From CALLCD01 sp039196965 (GTDB lineage Bacteria > Pseudomonadota > Alphaproteobacteria > Caulobacterales > Hyphomonadaceae): 64,000 bases of DNA. Of this stretch, positions 46,010 to 55,564 are shown piece by piece. Within the stretch, counting starts at the first letter, position 1. Each line of letters begins with the position of its first letter. The stretch spans positions 52,494-116,493 of the forward strand of contig JBCCUK010000010.1 of NCBI GenBank assembly GCA_039196965.1, written 5' to 3'. The notes beneath the pieces were generated by a model. It was not told the origin of the DNA. It made no database searches and worked only from the letters and a program-made list of their open reading frames with translations. A program made the position numbers and the translations under genes.

Positions 46010-46690
46010 ATGGAAGACGCTGTCAACGGACTAATAGACTACATGGTTGCAAATTGGGGCTCTACACTGGCTACACTTGCAGCCGTAGGAGGACTTTCCA
46101 GTGCTTTTGTCGATATTTTGAAAACCTATATACGGCCTCACTTTCATGAAGCTAGGCTAAAAAAGTTTTTTGAACCTGGGATACCATCTTCGCTCTGTAT
46201 GGCGACATTTGGTCGAACAAGTTTTCCAAAATCGTTTTACCTTTTAAAACGCGCTGACATGGTATCCATACTACATAACGGATCGAACACCGTCCTAGAT
46301 TTCCCTACGGAGTTTAAGGGTGCTCTAGAACCAATTATCGGGACTGTGGACACTTCAATAGTAGGTTTGATCAAAGAACTAGAAGGCCTTCCCGCCAATA
46401 AAATTGATACCCAAAAACATTTCGACCTCCGAACGAAGTTGAAGAGACTTGTTGAAAATCGCCTGGATACATTCAACAAAATGACGGAGATACGGTGGGC
46501 TGCTGGCATATACATCGCCACACTCATTGTTAGTTTTTTGGTTATTGCTTGCGCGACCCTATTTGCAATCTTGGCTGATATATCTCTGGGGAAAATTGAA
46601 CTCATTTTATTCTATTGGATATTTGGTGCTTTGTTAGCCCCAGTGGCGCATGATCTATCGAGCGCTCTCATATCTGCTTCAAAGAGGTGA
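46010..46690 (+). CDS. Predicted membrane protein, last gene of cargo cassette
   Basis: 226 residues with GGAGAGG upstream of the ATG. One hydrophobic N-terminal helix (about 17-36) and two or three C-terminal spans (GIYIATLIVSFLVIACATLF, then ILFYWIFGALLAPVA) enclose a soluble region rich in Lys and Glu (DTQKHFDLRTKLKRLVENRL). It begins 37 bases after the second lipoprotein gene. It is probably an inner-membrane partner of the two lipoproteins. No family recognised. Confidence 0.6.
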   Translation: MEDAVNGLIDYMVANWGSTLATLAAVGGLSSAFVDILKTYIRPHFHEARLKKFFEPGIPSSLCMATFGRTSFPKSFYLLKRADMVSILHNGSNTVLDFPTEFKGALEPIIGTVDTSIVGLIKELEGLPANKIDTQKHFDLRTKLKRLVENRLDTFNKMTEIRWAAGIYIATLIVSFLVIACATLFAILADISLGKIELILFYWIFGALLAPVAHDLSSALISASKR

Positions 46691-46797
46691 AACCTCCAGC
46701 TTGAACCGGGTCCAATATCACCGTTTGGGTCTTAGGGTTTCTCACACCGCAGTTGCTACAAGTGCTTATCGCTCTGTCTCTTGCGAAGTCAAACCTA

Positions 46798-46816
46798 AGC
46801 GGCGCTTGGTAATGAA
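46798..46816 (-). repeat. 19-bp direct repeat, right copy
   Basis: Identical to 42621-42639. It lies just downstream of the intact relaxase stop and, with the left copy, brackets the 43.0-46.7 kb cassette. Confidence 0.8.
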
Positions 46817-46848
46817 ATCTTCTTTCTCGATCATTCTGCCTCCAGACT

Positions 46849-48255
46849 CTAAGGTTCAATTGATGGGGCGCGAGCTCGGCGGGTCTGAGATTGAGCCCTA
46901 CGCTTTTCCTTGAAGGCCTGTTTAGGATGAGGTGTCTGTGGCTCGGTTGGAGTAACCTCCGTTTTGGTTCTCCGCTTGTGCTCAGATGCTGGACGACGCT
47001 GCCTCCTCACTGGTTCTGGCTTTGGCTCAGTGGGCGTGTTCGCCATATCCTGAAATCTGGCTTTGTCTTCTGCAACTGTGCGATGTTGATCTTTCAGTCT
47101 GTCTTTGGCTCGGCTGAGCTTTTCGGATAGTTGTTGTCGTGCTTCGCGTTGTTGAGTGATAAGAGCCTCGCGTTGTGCCGTGTCGCGTTTCTGACAGCGA
47201 ACCGCATCAGCCTCATTTTCTTGTTTGATCCGCCTATTCTCGCCGCGCATCCAATCCCAAGCACCGAGGAGGCCGCGCCGGAACTTGGCCTGGCGTGCAT
47301 TCGCTTCGGCAATTTGGCGCTGATCCATCTTGGCGAACGCCGCCGCACGCTCTTGGCGTTGTTCGGTGACCAGGGCCTTGCGTTGGATGAGTGATTGGGA
47401 TTTTTGAGCATCTTTTCGATTCCTGAGCTCGGCATTGAACTCATCCATCTTGCCGAGCATGTTACGGCCAATCGCAACTTTGGTGTCTGCAAGAGAGGGA
47501 AAGTCGTTTTCTGATCCGAGACGTTCGCGCACAGCTTTGGTTTGGATACCGAGCCATTTCGGCACGGAGAACTCCTTGCCGTCGGTATCGACAGCCAGAA
47601 AGCCGCGCCGATCACCTTTCGCGAGCCGGAAGCCTTTGTCTCTCAAGGCATGCTCAAATGAGGTGCGGTTATCGCTTACGGCCCAGGCATCGAGCAGGTC
47701 GGATTTGATTTGTCCTGCATTCTTCCCGAGGCGTTTGGCGTGTTGGTACTGGTCGAAAGTGTAGTTGAGGGGATTGCGTTCTTCGCGATTGATGAGTCCT
47801 TGCGGCATCTCCCAGCCATGCTGGATGAAAAGCTCGCGGGAAACATCGCGCTGTTTCATGCGGTGAAAGTCCATTGGGATAGCTTTCATCTCCGCAATGT
47901 CGATCCGGCTCCACACAGCATGGGCATGACGATCCCGATTGTCGCCCTTCTCATGGAAGACAATTACGCGGGGTTGGCCTGTGAGGCCGAGCGCCGCTTC
48001 GGCCTTATCAATGGCAGCTTCAAATTCTTCGGTCGTGACATTGCCGCCCTTTGGCGGAGACAAGGCCAGGGAGAACAGGAATTTCTCGCAGCGCGTGCCC
48101 CGCGACAGAGCTTCGACTTCATGAAACGCTCCGTGCAGATCATTCGCCATGAAGCCAGAGACTTCATGCACATGGACATGATCGTTTTCATCATCGCGCA
48201 AGAGGTGACGCGCCAAATCAGTCGCACCCGCTCTGGAATTGCCATGCAGGATCAT
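46849..48255 (-). CDS. Relaxase (VirD2/MobP-like mobilization nuclease)
   Basis: 468 residues from the ATG at 48255, overlapping the MobC stop by four bases; the frame extends to 48324 but that is the MobC gene in another frame. The N-terminal nuclease domain has HVHVHEVSGF and, further on, RDRHAHAVW with the HxH metal triad; these fit the VirD2-type relaxase family. The first 240 residues are the nuclease; the rest is a long, charged helical tail (AQREALITQQREARQQL onward). It would nick the transfer origin and lead the strand. Coupled to MobC. Confidence 0.9.
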   Translation of the reverse strand: MILHGNSRAGATDLARHLLRDDENDHVHVHEVSGFMANDLHGAFHEVEALSRGTRCEKFLFSLALSPPKGGNVTTEEFEAAIDKAEAALGLTGQPRVIVFHEKGDNRDRHAHAVWSRIDIAEMKAIPMDFHRMKQRDVSRELFIQHGWEMPQGLINREERNPLNYTFDQYQHAKRLGKNAGQIKSDLLDAWAVSDNRTSFEHALRDKGFRLAKGDRRGFLAVDTDGKEFSVPKWLGIQTKAVRERLGSENDFPSLADTKVAIGRNMLGKMDEFNAELRNRKDAQKSQSLIQRKALVTEQRQERAAAFAKMDQRQIAEANARQAKFRRGLLGAWDWMRGENRRIKQENEADAVRCQKRDTAQREALITQQREARQQLSEKLSRAKDRLKDQHRTVAEDKARFQDMANTPTEPKPEPVRRQRRPASEHKRRTKTEVTPTEPQTPHPKQAFKEKRRAQSQTRRARAPSIEP

Positions 48256-48698
48256 GATACTGATCCCGAGGATTTGCCGAGCGCTTTCATGAGCATCAGG
48301 CGCATGACGGCAATATCGTAGCAAGCCCGCCTGATTTCGGATTCGGTTTCCGGCGTCACAGGCAGTGTGCCAAGGTTCGCCGCCTTGGCGATCTGGTTCA
48401 TGTTCTGCGGCAGCCGGGACGCGCCGAGCTTGCCGAGAAGCCTTGATAACATGGCACGATCAGTGAGGGTGCCAGAACGTTGCCGTGGCACAGCTGGTAG
48501 ACCGTCAAACAAACGATCCTTGATGTAGGTGCCAAGCGGCAAATTGCCTGCTGCTGCATCCAGCTGCCCGCGTTCCTCCGCGGTCAATCGGAGACAGAAC
48601 GGAGCCGGGCGCTTCTTCTTAGCCGGACGGATAAGGACATCTGGAGCGCTCGCATCAGCAAAGGGATCAACGACTTTCAAAGAGCCGGGCCGTCTCAT
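48252..48698 (-). CDS. MobC-like relaxosome accessory protein
   Basis: 148 residues. CLRLTAEERGQLDAAAGNLP with LGTYIKDRLFDGL is the ribbon-helix-helix-like DNA-binding part, and LPQNMNQIAKAANLGTLP is the MobC signature. Such proteins bind the transfer origin and recruit the relaxase. It overlaps the relaxase by four bases and the small gene upstream by four. Confidence 0.85.
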   Translation of the reverse strand: MRRPGSLKVVDPFADASAPDVLIRPAKKKRPAPFCLRLTAEERGQLDAAAGNLPLGTYIKDRLFDGLPAVPRQRSGTLTDRAMLSRLLGKLGASRLPQNMNQIAKAANLGTLPVTPETESEIRRACYDIAVMRLMLMKALGKSSGSVS

Positions 48699-48811
48699 AG
48701 GCCCAGCTCCTCAAGCTCCTGTTTGTAAGGTTTCAGCTGGTCTTCCCAATCGGCCAAAGTGTCGAACAGCGTGTTCAAACTTTCCCCATCAGGCGGCACC
48801 ATTCTACCCAT
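48695..48811 (-). CDS. Very small acidic protein upstream of MobC (38 aa)
   Basis: If it starts at the ATG at 48811 it encodes 38 residues, MGRMVPPDGESLNTLFDTLA then an acidic helix (DQLKPYKQELEELGL); the frame extends to 48916. It overlaps the MobC start by four bases, which favours it being real. The transfer origin is expected in the stretch between here and 49061, but no nick site could be identified. Confidence 0.45.
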   Translation of the reverse strand: MGRMVPPDGESLNTLFDTLADWEDQLKPYKQELEELGL

Positions 48812-49061
48812 ATAACAATGAGTTCGGAGTAAAAGACCTGAGCTTGCAGTCTTAAAGGTCAGACCTGGAGCGTATGATTGCGCTGCCGGCGCTTTGCGGT
48901 TGGCCGATTTGCACAATAGGCGGCATGGGTTTGCGAATGTGATTAAATAACATTGCGAGTTGTTGCAAAGGGGCTTAGATCAGATGTTGGTATAGCTTCC
49001 ATATGGGTATTTCTGACAGTCGCTCTGCACCTGATCGAGCACGATATGATAGGAGAATAGT

Positions 49062-51263
49062 ATGAAGTCGTTTGGCGTGGCGGTGTCGCTATCGGTATTG
49101 GCAATATGTCTGGTGGCGTGTGGCGGTCAACAAACTCAGGAAAGCTCAGTTTCTGACCCAGCGAACGTCGCGAAAGAGGAACCGAACGATACTCAAAGCG
49201 AGATTGTGGTGACGCAGGCAGAACTCGAGGGCAATCCCTTTATCGCCGACTGGGAGACCCCCTATGGCGCACCGCCATTCTCTTCAATCTCAGACGATCA
49301 CTACATGCCAGCGATCAAAGCCGGTGTATTGGAGCTGCGCGCAGATATTGACGCCATAATCAATGGTGACGCCGAACCAACATTTGGAAATACAATCGTG
49401 GCGTTGGATCTTTCCGGCGCGCTTCTCAACAAAGTCGCTTACACATTCAGCAATATCACGAGTACAGACACCAACGACACATTGCGTGCGCTTCAGACCG
49501 AAATCTACCCGATGCTGACGCGCGAGACGGATGCCATTTTCTTAAATGAAGCGCTGTTTGGACGAGTTAATACTGTTTACGAGCAACGCGAAACGCTTGG
49601 GCTCGATGAACAGGATGCTCGATTGTTGGAGCTTACACATCGAGATTTTGTGCGGGCCGGTGCTGCGCTCGATGCGGAGACCAAGGATCGCGTAGCTGCG
49701 ATCAATGAAGAGATCTCCAGTTTAACGACGACATTTGGCCAGAATTTGCTCAAGGCGACGACTGGCTTCAAACTAGAGATTACAGATGAGGCCGATCTTG
49801 GTGGTTTGAGCGATAGTTTCAAAGCGGCCATTCAGGTTGAGGACGAGAACAGGTGGGTCGTTGGCCTTAATCGCTCCCCATACGAAACCTTCATGACACA
49901 ATCTACCAATCGTGAATTGCGCCAGCAGCTCTTCGATGCGTACAGATTGCGCGCTGCGGAGGGAGAGTTTGACAACGGTCCGCTCGCGATCAAGATCGCC
50001 CAGCTCCGTGCCGAGCGTGCACAGCTTATGGGCTATCAGTCCCATGCGCATTATCAGCTCGAGCCGCGCATGGCCAAAACACCTGAAGCGGCTGAAGAGT
50101 TTCTATTGCGTGTCTGGCGTCCCGGCCTTGAACGAGCGCGTCAGGAACTTGCCGATATCCAGTCCCTGATAGAGGCAGACGGTGATGGTTTTACGGCGGC
50201 TGGCCATGACTGGTGGCACTATGCCGAGCGCGTTCGCCAAGACCGTTATGCGTTCGATGATGCGGCGCTCGCACCGTATTTTGAGCTAAACGCTGTTCGG
50301 CAAGGTGCCTTCGATATGGCGACCAGGCTTTTCGGCGTCACGTTTGAAGAGGTTGAAACGCCGCTTTGGAACCCTGTGGTGACATCCTACGACGTGAAGG
50401 ACCAGAACGGCGAGCATCTCGGTCTTTTCATGATGGATATGTATGCACGCGATTCAAAGCGCGGTGGGGCGTGGATGAGTGCCTATCGTGGGGCATCGGA
50501 CGTGAATGGCAACAAGGTTCGTCCTATCATCACGAATAATTTGAATTTGATCACGCCTGCGGATGGGGAGCCGACCCTTATGCGGTTTGACGAAGTGGAA
50601 ACGCTGTTCCACGAGTTCGGCCATGGTTTGCATGGGTTGATGACTCAAATCCGGTATGAGAATTTTTCAGGCGTGAACGGCCCCCGTGATTACACCGAAT
50701 TCCCTGCTCAGATATTGGAGCATTGGGCCGGGCAGGATCAGGTTTTGGCAGAGTATGCCAAGCACACGACAACCGGGGGAGTTATCCCGAACGAACTGAT
50801 CGAGAAAATGCGCAATGCGTCAACTTTCAATCAGGGCTTCAAGACAACTGAATTTATTGCGGCTTCCCTTCTGGATCTCGCATGGCATAAATTGAGCCCG
50901 GAAGAAGCGGCCGAAATTAACGATGCGAGGGCCTTCGAAGAAGAGGTTCTCAGAGGGTACGGTTTGCTGGAGGAGATTGAGCCGAGATATCGCAGCCAAT
51001 ATTTTGCACATATTTTCGCCGGCGGATACTCGGCTGGATACTATGCTTATCTCTGGTCAGAAATTCTGGATGCGGATGGTTTCACCGCTTTTCAAGAAAC
51101 GGGCGATATCTATGATCCGGAGCTGGCGGGGAAACTTAAGCGCTGGGTTTATGAATCCGGCGGTCTCAGAGAGGCTGACGAATTGTATCGCAACTTCCGT
51201 GGCAAGGATCCAGAAATAGAACCGCTGCTTCGGATTCGAGGATTAACGGGCACGGGTGGCTAA
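49062..51263 (+). CDS. M3-family oligopeptidase lipoprotein (Dcp-like)
   Basis: 733 residues. A lipobox (LVACGGQ) follows a signal (SLSVLAICLV). The zinc motif HEFGHGLHGL near residue 517 with EHWAGQDQVLAEY and the C-terminal GYSAGYYAYLWSEILDADGF are the M3A/dipeptidyl carboxypeptidase signature. It would trim peptides in the periplasm. AGGAG lies before the ATG. It is the first ordinary chromosomal gene to the right of the island and probably the original neighbour of tRNA-Phe. Confidence 0.93.
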   Translation: MKSFGVAVSLSVLAICLVACGGQQTQESSVSDPANVAKEEPNDTQSEIVVTQAELEGNPFIADWETPYGAPPFSSISDDHYMPAIKAGVLELRADIDAIINGDAEPTFGNTIVALDLSGALLNKVAYTFSNITSTDTNDTLRALQTEIYPMLTRETDAIFLNEALFGRVNTVYEQRETLGLDEQDARLLELTHRDFVRAGAALDAETKDRVAAINEEISSLTTTFGQNLLKATTGFKLEITDEADLGGLSDSFKAAIQVEDENRWVVGLNRSPYETFMTQSTNRELRQQLFDAYRLRAAEGEFDNGPLAIKIAQLRAERAQLMGYQSHAHYQLEPRMAKTPEAAEEFLLRVWRPGLERARQELADIQSLIEADGDGFTAAGHDWWHYAERVRQDRYAFDDAALAPYFELNAVRQGAFDMATRLFGVTFEEVETPLWNPVVTSYDVKDQNGEHLGLFMMDMYARDSKRGGAWMSAYRGASDVNGNKVRPIITNNLNLITPADGEPTLMRFDEVETLFHEFGHGLHGLMTQIRYENFSGVNGPRDYTEFPAQILEHWAGQDQVLAEYAKHTTTGGVIPNELIEKMRNASTFNQGFKTTEFIAASLLDLAWHKLSPEEAAEINDARAFEEEVLRGYGLLEEIEPRYRSQYFAHIFAGGYSAGYYAYLWSEILDADGFTAFQETGDIYDPELAGKLKRWVYESGGLREADELYRNFRGKDPEIEPLLRIRGLTGTGG

Positions 51264-51287
51264 CTCTTTTTAGCTATACCGCGCCTG

Positions 51288-52073
51288 TTATATTCCGAGG
51301 CTGCGTGCTACTCCCCACCAGACGCCGATGACTGCGATAGCGAGCGACGCCGGTTTAACAACAACTGTGCGGTATGAGTAATGAGATGTTTTTAGTGCTT
51401 CTTTGATAGGTAGGCTGAGTATCATCGCTGCTACTACGATCGCGAGTTGACCGATTTCGACCCCTATATTGAATCCAATCAAGGACGACCAGAATTGTCC
51501 TGGGGGGAGCCCGACGTCGCGAATAAAACCAGCAAATCCCATTCCGTGGAACAGACCAAAGCCAAGGACGATCAATGGTCGCCATCTGGATATATCCTTG
51601 AAGAAGAGGTTTTCGACGGCAACAAACGCGATCGAGAAGGCGATCAAAGGCTCAACGATAGATCCCGGTGGATTTATGGTTCCTGCCGCGGCGAGCCCCA
51701 GCGTCGCGGTATGCGCCAGGGTGAAGGCGGATATCTGAATGACGAGGCTGCGTAATCGTTCCGATGCGAGAAAAAGAGCAAGCACGAATAAAATATGATC
51801 TGTACCGCCAGGGAGAATGTGGCGGATACCTATAGATAGATACAAGCCAGCTGTGCTGAGGGGCGAGCGGATATTACCAATCTCGTCAAGGAGTGGACGC
51901 AAGGGCGGCGCGTCTGCCCTGTTTGCATCGGCGAGTTGCTGGCAGAGGACAGGGTCCAGTCCTGATCCCGCCCCGCAGAAATCGTCCTCAGGATGGGCGA
52001 AGGTATCTCCACAGAGCAAAATGCTACAAAGTAGCAATGAGTAAATGCGAAAATGCTGCCCCCAAAAACCCAC
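51288..52073 (-). CDS. HupE/UreJ-family membrane protein
   Basis: 261 residues from a GTG at 52073 with AGGGA upstream; longer starts to 52190 are possible. A signal peptide (YSLLLCSILLCGDTFA) is followed by HPEDDFC, then about six membrane helices. GIRHILPGGTDHILFVLALF is the signature of the HupE/UreJ metal-transporter family. Members move nickel or cobalt; some lie in zinc-regulated clusters. It is on the same strand as the CobW gene. Confidence 0.82.
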   Translation of the reverse strand: MGFWGQHFRIYSLLLCSILLCGDTFAHPEDDFCGAGSGLDPVLCQQLADANRADAPPLRPLLDEIGNIRSPLSTAGLYLSIGIRHILPGGTDHILFVLALFLASERLRSLVIQISAFTLAHTATLGLAAAGTINPPGSIVEPLIAFSIAFVAVENLFFKDISRWRPLIVLGFGLFHGMGFAGFIRDVGLPPGQFWSSLIGFNIGVEIGQLAIVVAAMILSLPIKEALKTSHYSYRTVVVKPASLAIAVIGVWWGVARSLGI

Positions 52074-52074
52074 G

Positions 52075-52269
52075 TTAAGATCCCTTATCCATCGACCAGA
52101 TTGCGTTACCATTATTGGCGCAGTCAACAGATGTAACTCTAAGACGAAGCGACGTAATATTGGCGATGGCACTCTTGCGGCCGTCGACACAGAAAGAGAC
52201 TATGTTTTCAACACGCTTGCAGATCATTGCAGTATAATACTCGTCATTTGAGACAGTTTCTGCCCACAT
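52075..52269 (-). CDS. Possible small protein upstream of HupE
   Basis: 64 residues from an ATG at 52269. Its stop ends one base before the GTG proposed for the HupE-like gene, an operon-like spacing that helps decide that start. The sequence (EYYTAMICKRVENIVSFCVD, TSLRLRVTSVDCANNGNAIW) has three cysteines but no known motif and no clear Shine-Dalgarno site. It is a tentative call. Confidence 0.3.
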   Translation of the reverse strand: MWAETVSNDEYYTAMICKRVENIVSFCVDGRKSAIANITSLRLRVTSVDCANNGNAIWSMDKGS

Positions 52270-52323
52270 GACAGACCGTGATATCGCCAAAATGCCTATA
52301 TCAAATTACCGACTGTCCTGAGA

Positions 52324-53379
52324 TCAACTTGACACGTCCTCTGCTGCCACCGACGGATTCACGCGTTCCGATGGCGAGAAGAGCTGCCCATACGCCTCTT
52401 CCTGTGAAAGCGCATTTGTGATGAAGACGAGCTCAGACCGAATACTGGACGGAGGCCATTTGCAGTTCTCAAACTGCATTATCCCGCCAACGCCTTGTAC
52501 GAGCAATGAACCCGCGCTGTTCTGCCCCTTTGTTCGTACAAACCCTTTAACGCGCAGCAAGTCCCTGCCATACGTCTCGCCAAGCGCGAAAAGGCGTGCC
52601 ATGAGCGTTTCCTGCTCAATCGGTTTTTCAAGCACTAACGTATAGCTGTTCACACCGTGATGGTGGTGATGATCCCGGTGCTTATGAGGGATCGACTCCG
52701 TCAACTCCATGTCTTGAAGCGTTACAGTCTTGTTTGTTGGGTCCAGGAGAGACATCGTCTCAGATGTTTGGGATGACAGGATGTCAGCCATCGGATTAAA
52801 TGATGCCAGTTCCAAAATAAATTGATCTGTCTCCCGACGAGAGACAGGGTCGTTGATAAGGTCCGTCTTTGTAAGGAGTATCTTGTCGGCAAGCGCAATC
52901 TGCTGTCGGCACTCGGCGTGCCTTTCAAACCAATGTTCTCCATGAATGGCATCAATTAGCGTGACCGTCTGTTTGAACTGATAGTGCCTGCAGATTTCCG
53001 TATCCGTGGTGACAGCGTGGATAAGCGATATCGGATCGGCGAGCCCGGTCGTCTCTATGATCAGGTGCCCGAACGGTCGAATAGTCTTGGTTTCAATAGC
53101 ACGAGCGAGATCCAAAAGCGCTTCTTTGACGTCACCGCTAATTGTGCAACAAAGGCATCCCGTTGTGGTGCGGACCGCCGTTGTGTCGCCAGCGAAGGTG
53201 ACAAGATCGCCATCAATCTGTGTTGCTCCATACTCGTTGATGATAACCGCGGTCTCGCCCGCTTTGGTGCTTTCCAGATAGCGGCGCAAAAGTGTTGTCT
53301 TACCGCTTCCCAGAAAGCCGGTGAGCAGGGTCAGCGGGATGCGCTCTGAATTGAGTTGTCGGGTTTCCGGGTTTCGCAC
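52324..53379 (-). CDS. CobW/COG0523-family GTPase (metallochaperone)
   Basis: 351 residues. Walker A is GFLGSGKTTLLRR, the metal motif CLCCTISGD sits in switch I, and LLTKTDL is the guanine site. A His-rich stretch (HKHRDHHHHHGV) in the middle and the C-terminal CobW_C domain suggest zinc or other metal handling. COG0523 proteins deliver metal under starvation, often under Zur. It stands between HupE and the acid phosphatase, all on the minus strand. Confidence 0.9.
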   Translation of the reverse strand: MRNPETRQLNSERIPLTLLTGFLGSGKTTLLRRYLESTKAGETAVIINEYGATQIDGDLVTFAGDTTAVRTTTGCLCCTISGDVKEALLDLARAIETKTIRPFGHLIIETTGLADPISLIHAVTTDTEICRHYQFKQTVTLIDAIHGEHWFERHAECRQQIALADKILLTKTDLINDPVSRRETDQFILELASFNPMADILSSQTSETMSLLDPTNKTVTLQDMELTESIPHKHRDHHHHHGVNSYTLVLEKPIEQETLMARLFALGETYGRDLLRVKGFVRTKGQNSAGSLLVQGVGGIMQFENCKWPPSSIRSELVFITNALSQEEAYGQLFSPSERVNPSVAAEDVSS

Positions 53380-53432
53380 TATGAATTTCTCCCACCGGGC
53401 GTACGTTACTGGTAATAGGATTTTGCAGTAAC

Positions 53433-54146
53433 TTATCTTCCTGGACCAGGAACGTCGGCACAGAAATCGCCGTACATCGCGCCCTGATCAATACAGAAAA
53501 ATTGCCAATCGCCAGCCTCGGAAGGCTTATCGCCCCTTCCATCTCCAATATAGGCAATCACCTCGACATCGGGAAACCCTTGCGCCGACAGCAAGGTGGG
53601 AACCAGCTCAAAACGACTGTCTTTGCCGCTGGGTCCATCCGGACGTGCCCGCGTCAAAAGAACCCGGAAATCGTAATGTCGCCTTAATCCGAATCTCGCG
53701 AGATTGTTTTCTGTTGCAAGTTGCTCCGTGTCGCGACGATTTGTAACGAGCGCTACGGATCCACCCTCGTCATTTGTGTATTGAATGAATTTCGCTGCTC
53801 CTGGAACAAGCGTAGCCTTCTCCTCTTGTGTCCAATTATACCATGATTTCTCAGTATAAATTGTTCCGGATTGATCTAGTGAAATTTGATATTCCACATT
53901 ATTTAAAACCGTCTCATCTACGTCTAGCACGACAGCCCATGTGCCGTCTGACTTAGTTTGCGATATGCGACTTATGTACTCCGTAGCCTCAGCATAAACC
54001 GCCTCAGCCTCTTCTGCCCACTCGGGCGAGTTTGCGACCCACGCGGTGCCGTCCTGTATGGTATCGCTTTTATGATAACCGAAATTGCTGCAAGAGGTTA
54101 GCAACGCTGCACAGGCTGATAGTCCGAAAGCTGATAACGTATTCAA
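53433..54146 (-). CDS. HAD-family acid phosphatase lipoprotein
   Basis: 237 residues with lipobox LLTSCSN. The HAD motif I is VVLDVDETVLNN, with the nucleophile Asp, and VALVTNRRD is motif II. FFCIDQGAMYGDF lies at the end. It resembles class B/HAD non-specific acid phosphatases (PF03767 type) that clear organic phosphates in the periplasm. Strand and spacing place it in the metal cluster, but the link is only positional. Confidence 0.85.
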   Translation of the reverse strand: MNTLSAFGLSACAALLTSCSNFGYHKSDTIQDGTAWVANSPEWAEEAEAVYAEATEYISRISQTKSDGTWAVVLDVDETVLNNVEYQISLDQSGTIYTEKSWYNWTQEEKATLVPGAAKFIQYTNDEGGSVALVTNRRDTEQLATENNLARFGLRRHYDFRVLLTRARPDGPSGKDSRFELVPTLLSAQGFPDVEVIAYIGDGRGDKPSEAGDWQFFCIDQGAMYGDFCADVPGPGR

Positions 54147-54224
54147 AAGTGCTCCTTACGCATTTCCACAATGTTCATTCCATACTTTAGGATTTAAAAC
54201 TGATATTGAAAGCCCGCTTAGATG

Positions 54225-55475
54225 CTAGGCTGAAATCTGACGAATGGCATCAGCAAATGCATGCATATGCTTCGGTGTGTTGAACAGGTTTGGCGAGATA
54301 TAAACGCCATCGCTTCGACCAGGCCAATTGCCAAAGGTGAATATATGGAAGTCCTCTCTGAGCGTTTTAGTGAGGTCACGTCCAGTCATGCTATTGATCG
54401 CGATACGCGCTAATCCAGTACGTAAGTCGGGGTCGCGTTCGCTAATAAACTCTGCGTCTTTTACATTTTTGAGTTCTCGACGAACGATTTCTGTCAAGTA
54501 TCTCATGCGTGCTGCCTTGTTTGTCGGTCCAATAGTTTCATAAAAATCGATAGCTTGACTGATTGCCGCAACGGTGGGGCCGCTTCGTGTTCCGATCTGC
54601 TCGAATTTACGAATATCTTCAGGATCCGTGCGCACCCCGTAGAGCGGCCAGAGTTCTGCAATCAGTTCCCGGCGAACATAGAGCGCACCGGTGCCTAGCG
54701 GTGCTGTCAGATGCTTATGGAGTGATGTTGCATAATAATCGCAGCCGAGGTCTTTGACATTGATCGGAATGTGCCCAAACGTCAGAGCGCCGTCCGCCAG
54801 CAATTTTGCATCATGCCTATGGGCAAGTTCGGACAATGCTTTTATAGGCAACATAAAACCCCATCCATCGGTTAGATGACTCGCGACCAAGAGTTTTGTT
54901 CGGTTGCTCATCATTGCTTCGAACCGGGATATAACGTCGTCTGCACTCGGTGACAAAGGTAGGTCGACCGTCTTCAGAACGATACCATGCCGTGCTGCAC
55001 GCTGTTCAAGAATCGCTCCTGCATAGCGATTATCGTACTGACTAATGAGTACCTCATCGCCGGGTTGAAGATTTAGCCCCCAGGAGACAATGTTGAGCCC
55101 CTCCGTTGTATTGCGCGTGATGGCCAATTCGTCGGACGAACAGCCAAAATGTCCCGCAAGCCGTGTGCGGATCTTCTCCTTGTGATTTAGAAGGGTATAA
55201 TTGTGAGGGCGTGGTGCTGATGAGGCTTGCCGGTCAAATGCTGATAGAGCGTCAGTGACAGCGGTTGGGTGAGGGTTATTCCCACCGCCGTTAAGAATAA
55301 TGTAACGATCGTCGAGGGAGTACGCCTGCGCAATTTGCAACCAGAATGTCTCGTCCTGCGCCACATCCTCAGGATTGTTTGGCTGTCCCTGCGCAGCGGC
55401 TGCTGCTACGGGCAGTGCATTGGCAGCAAGTGCCACGGCACCGACTCCCGTGAGGCTTTCCCGTCTAGTCAGCAT
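54225..55475 (-). CDS. Tat-exported class V aminotransferase-like protein
   Basis: 416 residues. The N-terminus MLTRRESLTGVGAVALAANA is a twin-arginine signal, so a PLP enzyme is exported folded. The fold is that of class V aminotransferases: YIILNGGGNNPHP, ITRNTTEGLNIV, LVASHLTDGWGFMLPI and the PLP lysine in TSLHKHLTAPLGTG. Relatives include isopenicillin N epimerase-like proteins. The reaction is unknown. A Zur-like palindrome lies 90 bases upstream. Confidence 0.85.
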   Translation of the reverse strand: MLTRRESLTGVGAVALAANALPVAAAAAQGQPNNPEDVAQDETFWLQIAQAYSLDDRYIILNGGGNNPHPTAVTDALSAFDRQASSAPRPHNYTLLNHKEKIRTRLAGHFGCSSDELAITRNTTEGLNIVSWGLNLQPGDEVLISQYDNRYAGAILEQRAARHGIVLKTVDLPLSPSADDVISRFEAMMSNRTKLLVASHLTDGWGFMLPIKALSELAHRHDAKLLADGALTFGHIPINVKDLGCDYYATSLHKHLTAPLGTGALYVRRELIAELWPLYGVRTDPEDIRKFEQIGTRSGPTVAAISQAIDFYETIGPTNKAARMRYLTEIVRRELKNVKDAEFISERDPDLRTGLARIAINSMTGRDLTKTLREDFHIFTFGNWPGRSDGVYISPNLFNTPKHMHAFADAIRQISA

Positions 55476-55564
55476 TTGCGTCGAACTCCCTTTTTAGGTT
55501 GGCGGTTCATCTTTAACGGCAGTTTCGCGGCGCGCGTACTGAGATCGCCCAGATACTATTTTCT

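Noticed and set aside
48917..49061. Possible attR copy of tRNA-Phe at the island's right end
   Set aside because: No stretch resembling the T-arm or acceptor end was found by eye.
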